From an uncultured Caulobacterales bacterium (GTDB taxonomy: Bacteria; Pseudomonadota; Alphaproteobacteria; Caulobacterales; Caulobacteraceae), in the NCBI GenBank assembly GCA_903884425.1, contig CAISEP010000020.1, positions 62,001-126,000 on the forward strand: a stretch of DNA of 64,000 bases, in the 5' to 3' direction. A program made the position numbers and the translations under genes. The notes beneath the pieces were generated by a model. That model saw only the letters and a program-made list of their open reading frames with translations, searched no databases and had not been told where the DNA came from. Shown here in pieces: positions 27,555 through 38,574 of this stretch (its first letter is position 1; every line of letters begins with the position of its first letter).

Positions 27555-28481
27555 ATGTCCGTTCCCTACCAGCGTCTGGCCGTCATCGGCTGTGGTCTCA
27601 TCGGCTCCTCGGTCCTGCGCGCGGCCCGCGCCGCGGGTCTGGCGCAGAGCTATATCGCCTATGACCGCAGCGCCGAGGTCCGCGCCCGGGTGGCGGCGCT
27701 GGGCCTGGTGGACGCCGTCTGCGACACGCCCCAGGCCGCCGTCGCCGGGGCCGACCTGGTGCTGATCGCCACGCCCCCCGCCGCCATCGGCCCCATGGCC
27801 GGACAGATTGCCGCAGCCCTCTCCCCCGGAACCACGCTCACGGATGTGGGATCGGCCAAGCAGGCGGTGCTGGACGCATTCGAGGCCGTCGCCCCCGAGG
27901 GGGTCTTCGCCATCCCCGGCCACCCCGTCGCCGGCACCGAGCAGTCCGGCCCCGATGCGGGCTTTGCCGAGCTGTTCCGCGGCCGCTGGGCGATCCTGTG
28001 CCCCCTGCCCCGCACCGACGCGCCCTATCTGGCCGCCGTGCAGCGCCTGTCGGACTTCTGGACCGGCCTCGGCAGCCAGGTGGAGGTGATGGACGCCCGC
28101 CACCACGACCTGGTGCTGGCCGTGACCAGCCACCTGCCCCACCTGATCGCCTACAACATCGTCGGCACCGCCGCGGACCTGGAGGACGTCACCGAGAGCG
28201 AGGTGATGAAGTTCTCCGCCGGGGGCTTCCGCGACTTCACCCGCATCGCGGCCTCCGACCCGGTCATGTGGCGGGACGTGTTCCTGCTGAACAAGGATGC
28301 GGTGCTGGAGATCCTGGCCCGCTTCACCGAGGACCTGCAGGCCCTGTCCCGCGCCATCCGCTGGGGGGAGGCCGACAAGCTAGAGGCCCTGTTCGTCCGC
28401 ACCCGGGCCATTCGCCTGGGCATTGTCGCCGCCGGGCAGGAATCGGCGGAGCCGAACTTCGGACGCAACCGGACGAGTTGA
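27555..28481 (+). CDS. tyrA: Prephenate/arogenate dehydrogenase
   Basis: A 308-residue NAD(P)-dependent enzyme of tyrosine synthesis that oxidatively decarboxylates prephenate or arogenate. The Rossmann motif GCGLIGSS lies near the start, the substrate/catalytic His segments IPGHPVAGTEQSG and SHLPHLIAYNI follow, and the helical dimerisation domain completes the protein. There is no chorismate mutase or ACT domain, as in the TyrC type. I chose ATG 27555 (MSVPYQRL). The GH13 gene follows after 26 bp, which need not mean shared function. Confidence 0.93.
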   Translation: MSVPYQRLAVIGCGLIGSSVLRAARAAGLAQSYIAYDRSAEVRARVAALGLVDAVCDTPQAAVAGADLVLIATPPAAIGPMAGQIAAALSPGTTLTDVGSAKQAVLDAFEAVAPEGVFAIPGHPVAGTEQSGPDAGFAELFRGRWAILCPLPRTDAPYLAAVQRLSDFWTGLGSQVEVMDARHHDLVLAVTSHLPHLIAYNIVGTAADLEDVTESEVMKFSAGGFRDFTRIAASDPVMWRDVFLLNKDAVLEILARFTEDLQALSRAIRWGEADKLEALFVRTRAIRLGIVAAGQESAEPNFGRNRTS

Positions 28482-28507
28482 CCACACGCACGCGGCGGGA
28501 GGGATCC

Positions 28508-30103
28508 ATGACGATGACGCAGGCCCCCTGGTGGAAGGGGGCGGTGATCTACCAGATCTATCCCCGCAGCTTCCAGGACTCGAACGGGGACGGGGTGGGC
28601 GACCTGCCGGGCATCCTGTCGCGGCTGGACCATGTGGCGAGCCTCGGGGTGGACGGCATCTGGCTGTCGCCGATCTTCACCTCGCCCATGAAGGACTTCG
28701 GCTATGACGTGGCCGACTATTGCGGGATCGATCCCCTGTTCGGCACCCTGGCCGACTTCGACGCCCTGGTGGCAGGCTGCCATGCCCGGGGCCTGAAGCT
28801 GATCATCGACCAGGTCTACAGCCACACCTCCAACCAGCATGCGTGGTTCACGGAGAGCCGGGCCAGCCGGAACAATCCGAAGGCGGACTGGTACGTCTGG
28901 GCCGATCCGAAGCCGGACGGTACCGCCCCCAACAACTGGATGGCGGTGTTCGGCGGCCCGGCCTGGACCTGGGACGGGCGGCGGCGGCAGTATTACCTGC
29001 ACAACTTCCTCACCAGCCAGCCGGACCTGAACCTGCACAATCCCGAGGTGCAGGACGCGATCCTGGCCGTGGCCCGGTTCTGGCTGGACCGGGGCGCGGA
29101 CGGCTTCCGCCTGGACGTGGCCGACTTCTACACCCACGATCGTTCGCTCACGGACAATCCCCCGGCGGAGGGCGGGCCCCGCGACCGGCCCTGGCAATTC
29201 CAGCGGCACCTGCACAATATCGACCAGCCGCAGACCCTGCCCTTTGTCGAACGCCTGCGGGCGGTGACGGACGAATATCCGGAGCGGATGATGGTGGCGG
29301 AGCTGGCCTCCGACCAGTCCCTGCGCTGCATGGTGGACTACACAAGCGGCGACCACCGCTTCCACACAGCCTACAGCTTCGTCTTCCTGGGGCCGCGGTT
29401 CGGGGCGACCTTTGTCCGCGAGCAGGTCTCGAAGATCGCCGCGGCGGGCCCCGACGCCTGGCCCGGCTGGGCGTTTTCCAATCATGACGTGGTGCGGGTG
29501 GCGACCCGCTGGGGCGCCGGGCGGCCGAGGCGCTATCTGAAGATGCTGGTCGCCCTCCTCACCAGCCTGCGGGGCACGGCCTTCCTCTATCAGGGGGAGG
29601 AGCTGGGCCTGCCCCAGGCCGAGGTGCCCTTCGACCGGCTGGTGGATCCGGAGGGCATCGCGCTCTGGCCCAACAACCAGGGCCGGGACGGGTGTCGCAC
29701 GCCGATGCCCTGGACCGCGGACGGGCCCCAGGCGGGCTTCAGCACCGTCGAGCCGTGGCTGCCGGTGGCCGAGCCGCACCGGCCGCTGGCCGTCGATCAG
29801 CAGGCGGACGATCCGGACAGCGTGCTGAACTTCACCCGGCAATGGCTGGCCTGGCGGCGGGCGCAGCCGGGTTTCGGAGCGTCGTCCCTGACCTTTGTCG
29901 ACCTGCCCGGCAAGACCCTGGCCTTCCTCCGCGGCGAGGGGCCGGGGCGGCTGCTGTTCCTGTTCAATCTCGGCGACGAGGATGCTCGCACGGCCCTGCC
30001 CACAGGGGCCTGGTCGCCGGTGTTCCAGCTGGACGCCGTGCTGGAGGACGGAGCGGTGACCCTCCCCTGCGGCGGCCTGCTGGTGGCGAGGATCGAGGGG
30101 TGA
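28508..30103 (+). CDS. Alpha-glucosidase / oligo-1,6-glucosidase (GH13)
   Basis: A cytoplasmic or periplasmic GH13 enzyme of 531 residues with no signal peptide. It hydrolyses terminal alpha-glucosidic bonds of maltose-like sugars. The TIM barrel starts WWKGAVIYQIYPRSFQDSNGDGVGDL. Conserved regions: DQVYSHTS, nucleophile Asp in GFRLDVADF, acid/base Glu in MMVAELAS, and Asp in FSNHDVVR. The C-terminal beta domain ends LLVARIEG. It sits after the tyrA-type gene and before the tandem repeat; the ATG at 28508 follows GGAGGG. Neighbouring sugar genes are absent, though a TonB receptor lies 1.5 kb upstream. Confidence 0.92.
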   Translation: MTMTQAPWWKGAVIYQIYPRSFQDSNGDGVGDLPGILSRLDHVASLGVDGIWLSPIFTSPMKDFGYDVADYCGIDPLFGTLADFDALVAGCHARGLKLIIDQVYSHTSNQHAWFTESRASRNNPKADWYVWADPKPDGTAPNNWMAVFGGPAWTWDGRRRQYYLHNFLTSQPDLNLHNPEVQDAILAVARFWLDRGADGFRLDVADFYTHDRSLTDNPPAEGGPRDRPWQFQRHLHNIDQPQTLPFVERLRAVTDEYPERMMVAELASDQSLRCMVDYTSGDHRFHTAYSFVFLGPRFGATFVREQVSKIAAAGPDAWPGWAFSNHDVVRVATRWGAGRPRRYLKMLVALLTSLRGTAFLYQGEELGLPQAEVPFDRLVDPEGIALWPNNQGRDGCRTPMPWTADGPQAGFSTVEPWLPVAEPHRPLAVDQQADDPDSVLNFTRQWLAWRRAQPGFGASSLTFVDLPGKTLAFLRGEGPGRLLFLFNLGDEDARTALPTGAWSPVFQLDAVLEDGAVTLPCGGLLVARIEG

Positions 30104-30110
30104 GGGGTGT

Positions 30111-30471
30111 GCGTGGTTCGAGACGCCCCTTCGGGGCGCCTCACCATGACGAAGGTTAGGGTGTTCGAGCCCACATCCTGATCCGTGCGTGGCACAAACG
30201 CGCGTCATCCTGAGGAGGGCGAAGCCCGTGGTTCGAGACGCCCCTTCGGGGCTCCTCACCATGACGAAGGTTAGGGTGTTCGAGCCCACATCCTGATCCC
30301 TGCGTGGCACAAACGCGCGTCATCCTGAGGGGGGCGAAGCCTGTGGTTCGAGACGCCCCTTCGGGGCTCCTCACCATGACGAAGGTTAGGGTTTTCGAAC
30401 CCACATCCTGATCCGTGCGTGGCACAAACGCGCGTCATCCTGAGGAGGGCGAAGCCCGTCTCGAAGGACGC
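30111..30471. repeat. Three tandem 115-bp units of intergenic repeat family A
   Basis: Units begin with gtggttcgagacg at 30113, 30228 and 30343, a constant 115-bp period. Each has a small hairpin (gccccttcggggc type), a cctcaccatgacgaag segment and a cgcgtcatcctgagg segment that is roughly its inverse. The array ends with cgtctcgaaggacgc, the inverse of its start, so each unit is a large imperfect palindrome. The array fills the gap between the converging alpha-glucosidase and lpd genes. It is not a CRISPR: the repeats have no distinct spacers. Confidence 0.85.
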
Positions 30472-30480
30472 ACTCCCCCC

Positions 30481-31878
30481 TCAGATATGAATCGCGTGGC
30501 CGAGCGCCTTCAGGCTCGCCTCGTGGAAGCCTTCGGACAGGGTCGGGTGGGCATGGATGATCCCCGCAATGTCCTCGAGCACCGCCCCCATTTCCAGGGC
30601 CGTGACCAAGGCGGCGGACAGTTCCGACACGTGCGCGCCTACCGCCTGCACCCCCAGCAGCCGGTGATCCTCCCGGGCCGCCACCACCCGGACGAAGCCG
30701 TCCCCGGCCTCCATGGACAGGGCCCGGCCATTGGCCTGATACGGAAACTGTCCGACCACGGTCTCGAATCCCCGCCCCTCCGCCTCCGACGGCGACAGGC
30801 CGACGCTGACGATCTCCGGCTCGGTGAAGCAGACGGCGGGAATGGCCACGGGCTCGAACCGGCGGTCATGCCCGGCGATGATCTCCGCCACCATCTCCCC
30901 CTGGGCCGAGGCGCGATGGGCGAGCATGGGCTCCCCCGTCACGTCGCCGATGGCGTAGACCCCGCGCATGGAGGTCCGCATCCGATCGTCGATGGCGATG
31001 AAGGGTCCGTCAAGGTCGACGCCCATCTGCTCTAGCCCGAAACCGTCCGTGACCGGACGACGGCCCACCGTGACCAGGATCTTCTCCGCCGGGAGGGTCA
31101 GTGCCTCTCCCGCCGCGGTGACGATCTCCAGCCCGCCCTCCGCGCCACGGCCCTTCGCCTTGGCCGACAGGTGCAGGGTCACCCCGTGCTTCGCCAGCCA
31201 GCGGGCCACGGGGGCCGTCAGTTCGGTGTCGTAGAGGGGCAGGATGCGGTCCTGCGCCTCCACCACCGTCACCTTTGTCCCCAGCCGGGCAAAGGCGATG
31301 CCCAGCTCCAGCCCGATATAGCCCGCGCCGACAATGGCCAGGGTCTGCGGCAGGCGGTCGAGGGACAGCGCCTCCGTCGAGGAGATCACATCCCCGCCGA
31401 AGGGCAGGAAGGGCAGCTCCACCGGGCGGGCACCGGTGGCCAGGACCACGTTCTGCGCGTGGACGGTGACCGGCCCCTTGTCCGTCTCCACCGTGCAGGT
31501 CTTGGCATCGGAGAACACCGCCTGGCCGTGCAGCTGGGTCACCCGGGCCTTCTTCAAAAGGGCGGTGACGCCAGTGTTCAGCTTGCGGACGATCCCGTCC
31601 TTCCAGGCCACGGTCCCGGCCAGGTCCAGCACCGGCGGGACTGACAGGGAAATGCCCATCGCCCCCTTGCCCAGCTTCTCGGTCATGGCCGCGAACTCCG
31701 CCGCCGCATGGATCAGGGCCTTGGAGGGGATGCAGCCCCGGTTCAGGCAGGCGCCGCCGGGCTTGTCCGCCTCGACTATGACCGTCTCCAGCCCCAGCTG
31801 GCCCGCGCGGATGGCCGCCACATAGCCGCCGGGACCGGCCCCGATGACCAGCACATGGGTATGGATCGTCTGGGTCAC
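30481..31878 (-). CDS. lpdA: Dihydrolipoyl dehydrogenase (E3 of branched-chain 2-oxoacid dehydrogenase)
   Basis: E3, 465 residues, re-oxidises the dihydrolipoyl arm with FAD and NAD+. FAD motif GAGPGGYVAA is near residue 13, the redox disulfide is CLNRGCIPSK, the NAD motif is GAGYIGLELG, and the C-terminal active-site His/Glu pair is in HAHPTLSEGFHE. Start at ATG 31878, 10 bp after the E2 stop. It is the last gene of the four-gene bkd operon, so it probably serves the branched-chain complex rather than pyruvate dehydrogenase. Confidence 0.95.
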   Translation of the reverse strand: MTQTIHTHVLVIGAGPGGYVAAIRAGQLGLETVIVEADKPGGACLNRGCIPSKALIHAAAEFAAMTEKLGKGAMGISLSVPPVLDLAGTVAWKDGIVRKLNTGVTALLKKARVTQLHGQAVFSDAKTCTVETDKGPVTVHAQNVVLATGARPVELPFLPFGGDVISSTEALSLDRLPQTLAIVGAGYIGLELGIAFARLGTKVTVVEAQDRILPLYDTELTAPVARWLAKHGVTLHLSAKAKGRGAEGGLEIVTAAGEALTLPAEKILVTVGRRPVTDGFGLEQMGVDLDGPFIAIDDRMRTSMRGVYAIGDVTGEPMLAHRASAQGEMVAEIIAGHDRRFEPVAIPAVCFTEPEIVSVGLSPSEAEGRGFETVVGQFPYQANGRALSMEAGDGFVRVVAAREDHRLLGVQAVGAHVSELSAALVTALEMGAVLEDIAGIIHAHPTLSEGFHEASLKALGHAIHI

Positions 31879-31888
31879 GGTGCGGTCC

Positions 31889-33172
31889 TCAGTCCACGAA
31901 CAGGGCGGCGGGGTTTTCCAGCAGGCCCTTGATCCGCTGGATGAAGCTGGCGGCGTCCCAGCCGTCGATGATCCGGTGATCGAAGGACGAGGAGATGTTC
32001 ATCATCTTCCGCACCACCACCTGGCCGTCCCTGACCACCGGCCGCTCCACCAGCTTGTTGGGGCCGATGATGGCCACTTCCGGCCAGTTGATCACCGGCG
32101 TGTGCACGATCCCGCCCAGGGGACCGAGCGACGTGACGGTCAGGGTCGAGCCCTGCAGCTCGTCCCGGGTGGCGGTGCCGTCCCGGGCCGCCTGGGTGAC
32201 CCGGGCGATCTCCGCCGCGCACTGCCAGAGGTCGAGCGCCTCCGCATGGCGGACCACCGGCACCAGCAGGCCGTTGGGGCCCTGGGTGGCGATGCCCACA
32301 TGCAGGCCCTCGTACTGGGTCAGGACCCCCGCCTCGTCGTCATAACGGGCGTTGATCTGCGGATGATGCGGCACGGACTTGATCAGCGCACGGATGAAGA
32401 AGGGCAGCAGGGTCAGCTTCGGCTGGTCCGGCCGCCGGTTGGCGTTCAGATGGGCGCGCAGGGCCTCGAGATCGGTGGCGTCCACCTCCTCCACATAGGT
32501 GATGTGGGGGATGTGCCGCTTGGCCGCCTGCATCTTCTCGGCGATCTTGCGGCGCAGGCCGATGACCTTGATCTCCTTCACCCCATCCAGCGCCACCCGG
32601 CCGGTGGCGGCGACCGGCGCGGCGGGGCGGGTCCCGGCGATCTGGTAGTTGACCAGGTCCTGCGGATCGATCCGCCCGGCGGGGCCGGAGCCCGCCACCT
32701 GGCGCAGGTCGATGCCCAGCCCCCGCGCCCGGCGGCGGACGGCGGGGGAGGCGAGCGGCCGCTCCCCCTCCCGACGCAGGGGAATCGGCGCGCCGCTCGC
32801 AAAGTCCGGCGGCGGCGGTGTGCGGGAGTGCATCCGCACCGGGTCCGGGCGGGGGGTCGGCTGCGGCTTCGGAACCGGGGGCGCAGGTGCGACCGGTGCA
32901 GGCTCAGGCGCGGCGGCGTCCGCGGCGGTGCCCTCCGTGTCCAGCTCCACCAGCGGGCCGCCCACGGGGGCCATGTCGCCGGGCTGGCCGTGCAGCACCG
33001 CCACCACCCCGGCCTTAGGCGAGGTGATCTCCACCGTGGCCTTGTCGGTCATGACGTCGACCAGGGGCTGGTCCTCGGCCACGGCCTCGCCCGCCTTCAC
33101 GTGCCACGCGACGATCTCCGCCTCGGCGGTGCCTTCGCCCACGTCGGGCAGGCGGAACACGAAACGGGCCAT
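31889..33172 (-). CDS. bkdB: Branched-chain 2-oxoacid dehydrogenase E2 (dihydrolipoyl acyltransferase)
   Basis: E2, 427 residues, moves acyl groups from E1 to CoA. It has one N-terminal lipoyl domain (about 1-80) with the lipoyl Lys in VMTDKATVEI, a Pro/Ala linker, a subunit-binding domain (SPAVRRRARGLGIDLRQVAGSGPAGRI), and a catalytic domain ending with the DHRIIDG acyltransferase motif. The ATG at 33172 overlaps the E1beta stop by one base. A single lipoyl domain and the E1 pairing fit the branched-chain complex. Confidence 0.94.
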   Translation of the reverse strand: MARFVFRLPDVGEGTAEAEIVAWHVKAGEAVAEDQPLVDVMTDKATVEITSPKAGVVAVLHGQPGDMAPVGGPLVELDTEGTAADAAAPEPAPVAPAPPVPKPQPTPRPDPVRMHSRTPPPPDFASGAPIPLRREGERPLASPAVRRRARGLGIDLRQVAGSGPAGRIDPQDLVNYQIAGTRPAAPVAATGRVALDGVKEIKVIGLRRKIAEKMQAAKRHIPHITYVEEVDATDLEALRAHLNANRRPDQPKLTLLPFFIRALIKSVPHHPQINARYDDEAGVLTQYEGLHVGIATQGPNGLLVPVVRHAEALDLWQCAAEIARVTQAARDGTATRDELQGSTLTVTSLGPLGGIVHTPVINWPEVAIIGPNKLVERPVVRDGQVVVRKMMNISSSFDHRIIDGWDAASFIQRIKGLLENPAALFVD

Positions 33173-34194
33173 CAGGCGACCTCCCCGCTCAGCACGTTGC
33201 GCAGGGCCTCGGCGACACGCTCCGGACCCGGAAAATAGTCCCACTCCAGCGCGTGCGGATAGGGGGTGTCCCACCCTGTGACACGGACGATCGGCGCCTC
33301 CAGGTGGTAGAAGCAGCGCTCCTGCACCAGGGCCGACAGCTCCGCCCCGAAGCCGGAGGTGAGCGGGGCCTCGTGCACGATGACGCAGCGGCCGGTCTTG
33401 CGCACGCTGGCGGTGACGGTGTCGATGTCCACCGGGACGAGGGTGCGCAGGTCGATCACCTCCGCATCGATCCCGGCGTGCGCCGCGGCGGCGAGCGCCA
33501 CATGCACCATGGTCCCGTAGGCCAGCACCGTGACCGCCTCCCCCGCCCGGGCGATGGCCGCCTGGCCCAGGGGGACCACATAGTGCTCCGCCGGAACCTC
33601 CGCCTGCGGATGACCGGCCCAGGACGACACCGGCCGGTCCCGCCAGCCCTCGAACGGGCCGTTATAGATGCGCTTGGGCTCAAGGAAGATCACCGGATCG
33701 TCGTCCTCGATGGCGGCGATCAAGAGGCCCTTCGCGTCATGGGGGTTGGAGGGGATGACGACCTTCAGCCCGGCAATGTGGGTGAACAGGCTTTCCGGGC
33801 TCTGGCTGTGGGTCTGGCCGCCGAAGATGCCGCCGCCATAGGGGGAGCGGATGGTCAGGGGCGCGGTGAACTGGCCGGCGGAGCGGTAGCGCAGCTTGGC
33901 CGCCTCCGACACGATCTGGTCATAGGCGGGATAGATGTAGTCGGCGAACTGGATCTCCACCACCGGCCGCAGGCCATAGGCCCCCATGCCGATGGCGGCC
34001 CCGACAATGCCGCCTTCCGTGATCGGCGCATCGAAGCAGCGGGTCAGGCCGTGCTTCTTCTGCAGACCGTCCGTCACCCGGAACACCCCGCCGAAATAGC
34101 CCACGTCCTGGCCCAGGATCAGCACCTTCGGGTCCCGTTCCAGCATGACGTCGAGGGCCGAGTTCAGGGCCTGGATCATGTTCATGGCGGGCAT
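33172..34194 (-). CDS. bkdA2: Branched-chain 2-oxoacid dehydrogenase E1 beta subunit
   Basis: E1 beta, 340 residues, with E1 alpha decarboxylates 2-oxo acids of Leu, Ile and Val using thiamine diphosphate. Motifs: GQDVGYFGGVFRVTDGL, FDAPITEGGIVGAAIGMG (cofactor-binding Glu), EIQFADYIYPAYDQI and FLEPKRIY. Its stop overlaps the E2 start, and it starts 2 bp after the E1 alpha stop. Confidence 0.95.
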   Translation of the reverse strand: MPAMNMIQALNSALDVMLERDPKVLILGQDVGYFGGVFRVTDGLQKKHGLTRCFDAPITEGGIVGAAIGMGAYGLRPVVEIQFADYIYPAYDQIVSEAAKLRYRSAGQFTAPLTIRSPYGGGIFGGQTHSQSPESLFTHIAGLKVVIPSNPHDAKGLLIAAIEDDDPVIFLEPKRIYNGPFEGWRDRPVSSWAGHPQAEVPAEHYVVPLGQAAIARAGEAVTVLAYGTMVHVALAAAAHAGIDAEVIDLRTLVPVDIDTVTASVRKTGRCVIVHEAPLTSGFGAELSALVQERCFYHLEAPIVRVTGWDTPYPHALEWDYFPGPERVAEALRNVLSGEVA

Positions 34195-34196
34195 GA

Positions 34197-35531
<1,335 letters not shown>

Positions 35532-35534
35532 TCA

Positions 35535-35553
35535 TGTTGCAGTGCAATATGGG
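35535..35553. promoter_or_regulatory. TTGCA-G-TGCAA palindrome, candidate operator of the bkd operon
   Basis: TGTTGCAGTGCAATATGGG includes a perfect 11-bp palindrome (TTGCAGTGCAA). It is about 95 bp before bkdA1. A related sequence (TGTTGCA-N4-TGCAATATGGG) is at 51072-51093. TGC-rich palindromes of this kind are bound by PhaR in alphaproteobacteria, so a PHA/acyl-CoA regulator is one possibility; this is inference. Confidence 0.35.
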
Positions 35554-35662
35554 CAAATTCTTCTGTAAAACTACCCGATTGAAGGAATTTGATCCCTGGT
35601 CGACAGCCCCGCCGGCCTTGTCGGCGAACGGGGCTGGGCGTTGACCGATCCAGAGTCCCCGT

Positions 35663-35695
35663 ACCGGGCGCGGCACCTGTCTGGCCGCGCCCGGT
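35663..35695 (-). terminator. Perfect 12-bp hairpin after the TonB receptor gene
   Basis: ACCGGGCGCGGC (35663-35674), loop acctgtctg, GCCGCGCCCGGT (35684-35695). It is 24 bp past the receptor stop on the minus strand. It has no T-run, so it may act as an L-shaped or processing hairpin rather than a classical intrinsic terminator. Confidence 0.5.
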
Positions 35696-35719
35696 CGGGA
35701 GGGTTTCTCCGGAAGTCGC

Positions 35720-38266
<2,547 letters not shown>

Positions 38267-38574
38267 ATTCAGGTATCCCCCGGTCCAAGAATCTGATGGG
38301 CCGATCTTGCGTCTCATACCGCGTACGAGGTCTTCGGAGATCATCTCGACCGTCATTGACGGACGGCGATGCACATCCCGCGCCTCTTGAGCCTGGACTG
38401 TCCCGCCGTCCCCGGAGCGGGACAAGCACCACTGTCACCGAAGTATTGAGAATGGCCGGTGGGCCGCACAATCGCTGACGATTTGCACAGGCCTGGCGTC
38501 GGAGTGCGCGGAGTTTGGTCATTCTGCCCGCGGCGGGGGCCCCGGATCGGCCCCACGGGCCGGAACGCGCCGGT
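38267..38574. promoter_or_regulatory. Promoter region of the second TonB receptor gene
   Basis: This 308-bp gap separates the MASE1 kinase stop from the receptor start, both on the minus strand. It has no gene. It contains the inverted repeat TGTCCCGC-N10-GCGGGACA at 38399-38424, about 135 bp before the receptor start. I see no clear -35/-10 pair. Confidence 0.4.
38399..38424. promoter_or_regulatory. Inverted repeat TGTCCCGC-N10-GCGGGACA, candidate operator or hairpin
   Basis: A perfect 8-bp inverted repeat with a 10-bp spacer. It could be an operator for the receptor gene or a terminator-like hairpin after the kinase gene, though it is 150 bp past that stop and has no T-run. Confidence 0.35.

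Noticed and set aside
30156-30425. Short open frame encoded by the family A repeats
   Set aside because: The frame exists only because the repeat unit is read in tandem; the product is the repeat sequence itself.
30111-30471. CRISPR array
   Set aside because: The units are whole 115-bp copies with no short repeat/variable spacer structure and no cas genes nearby.
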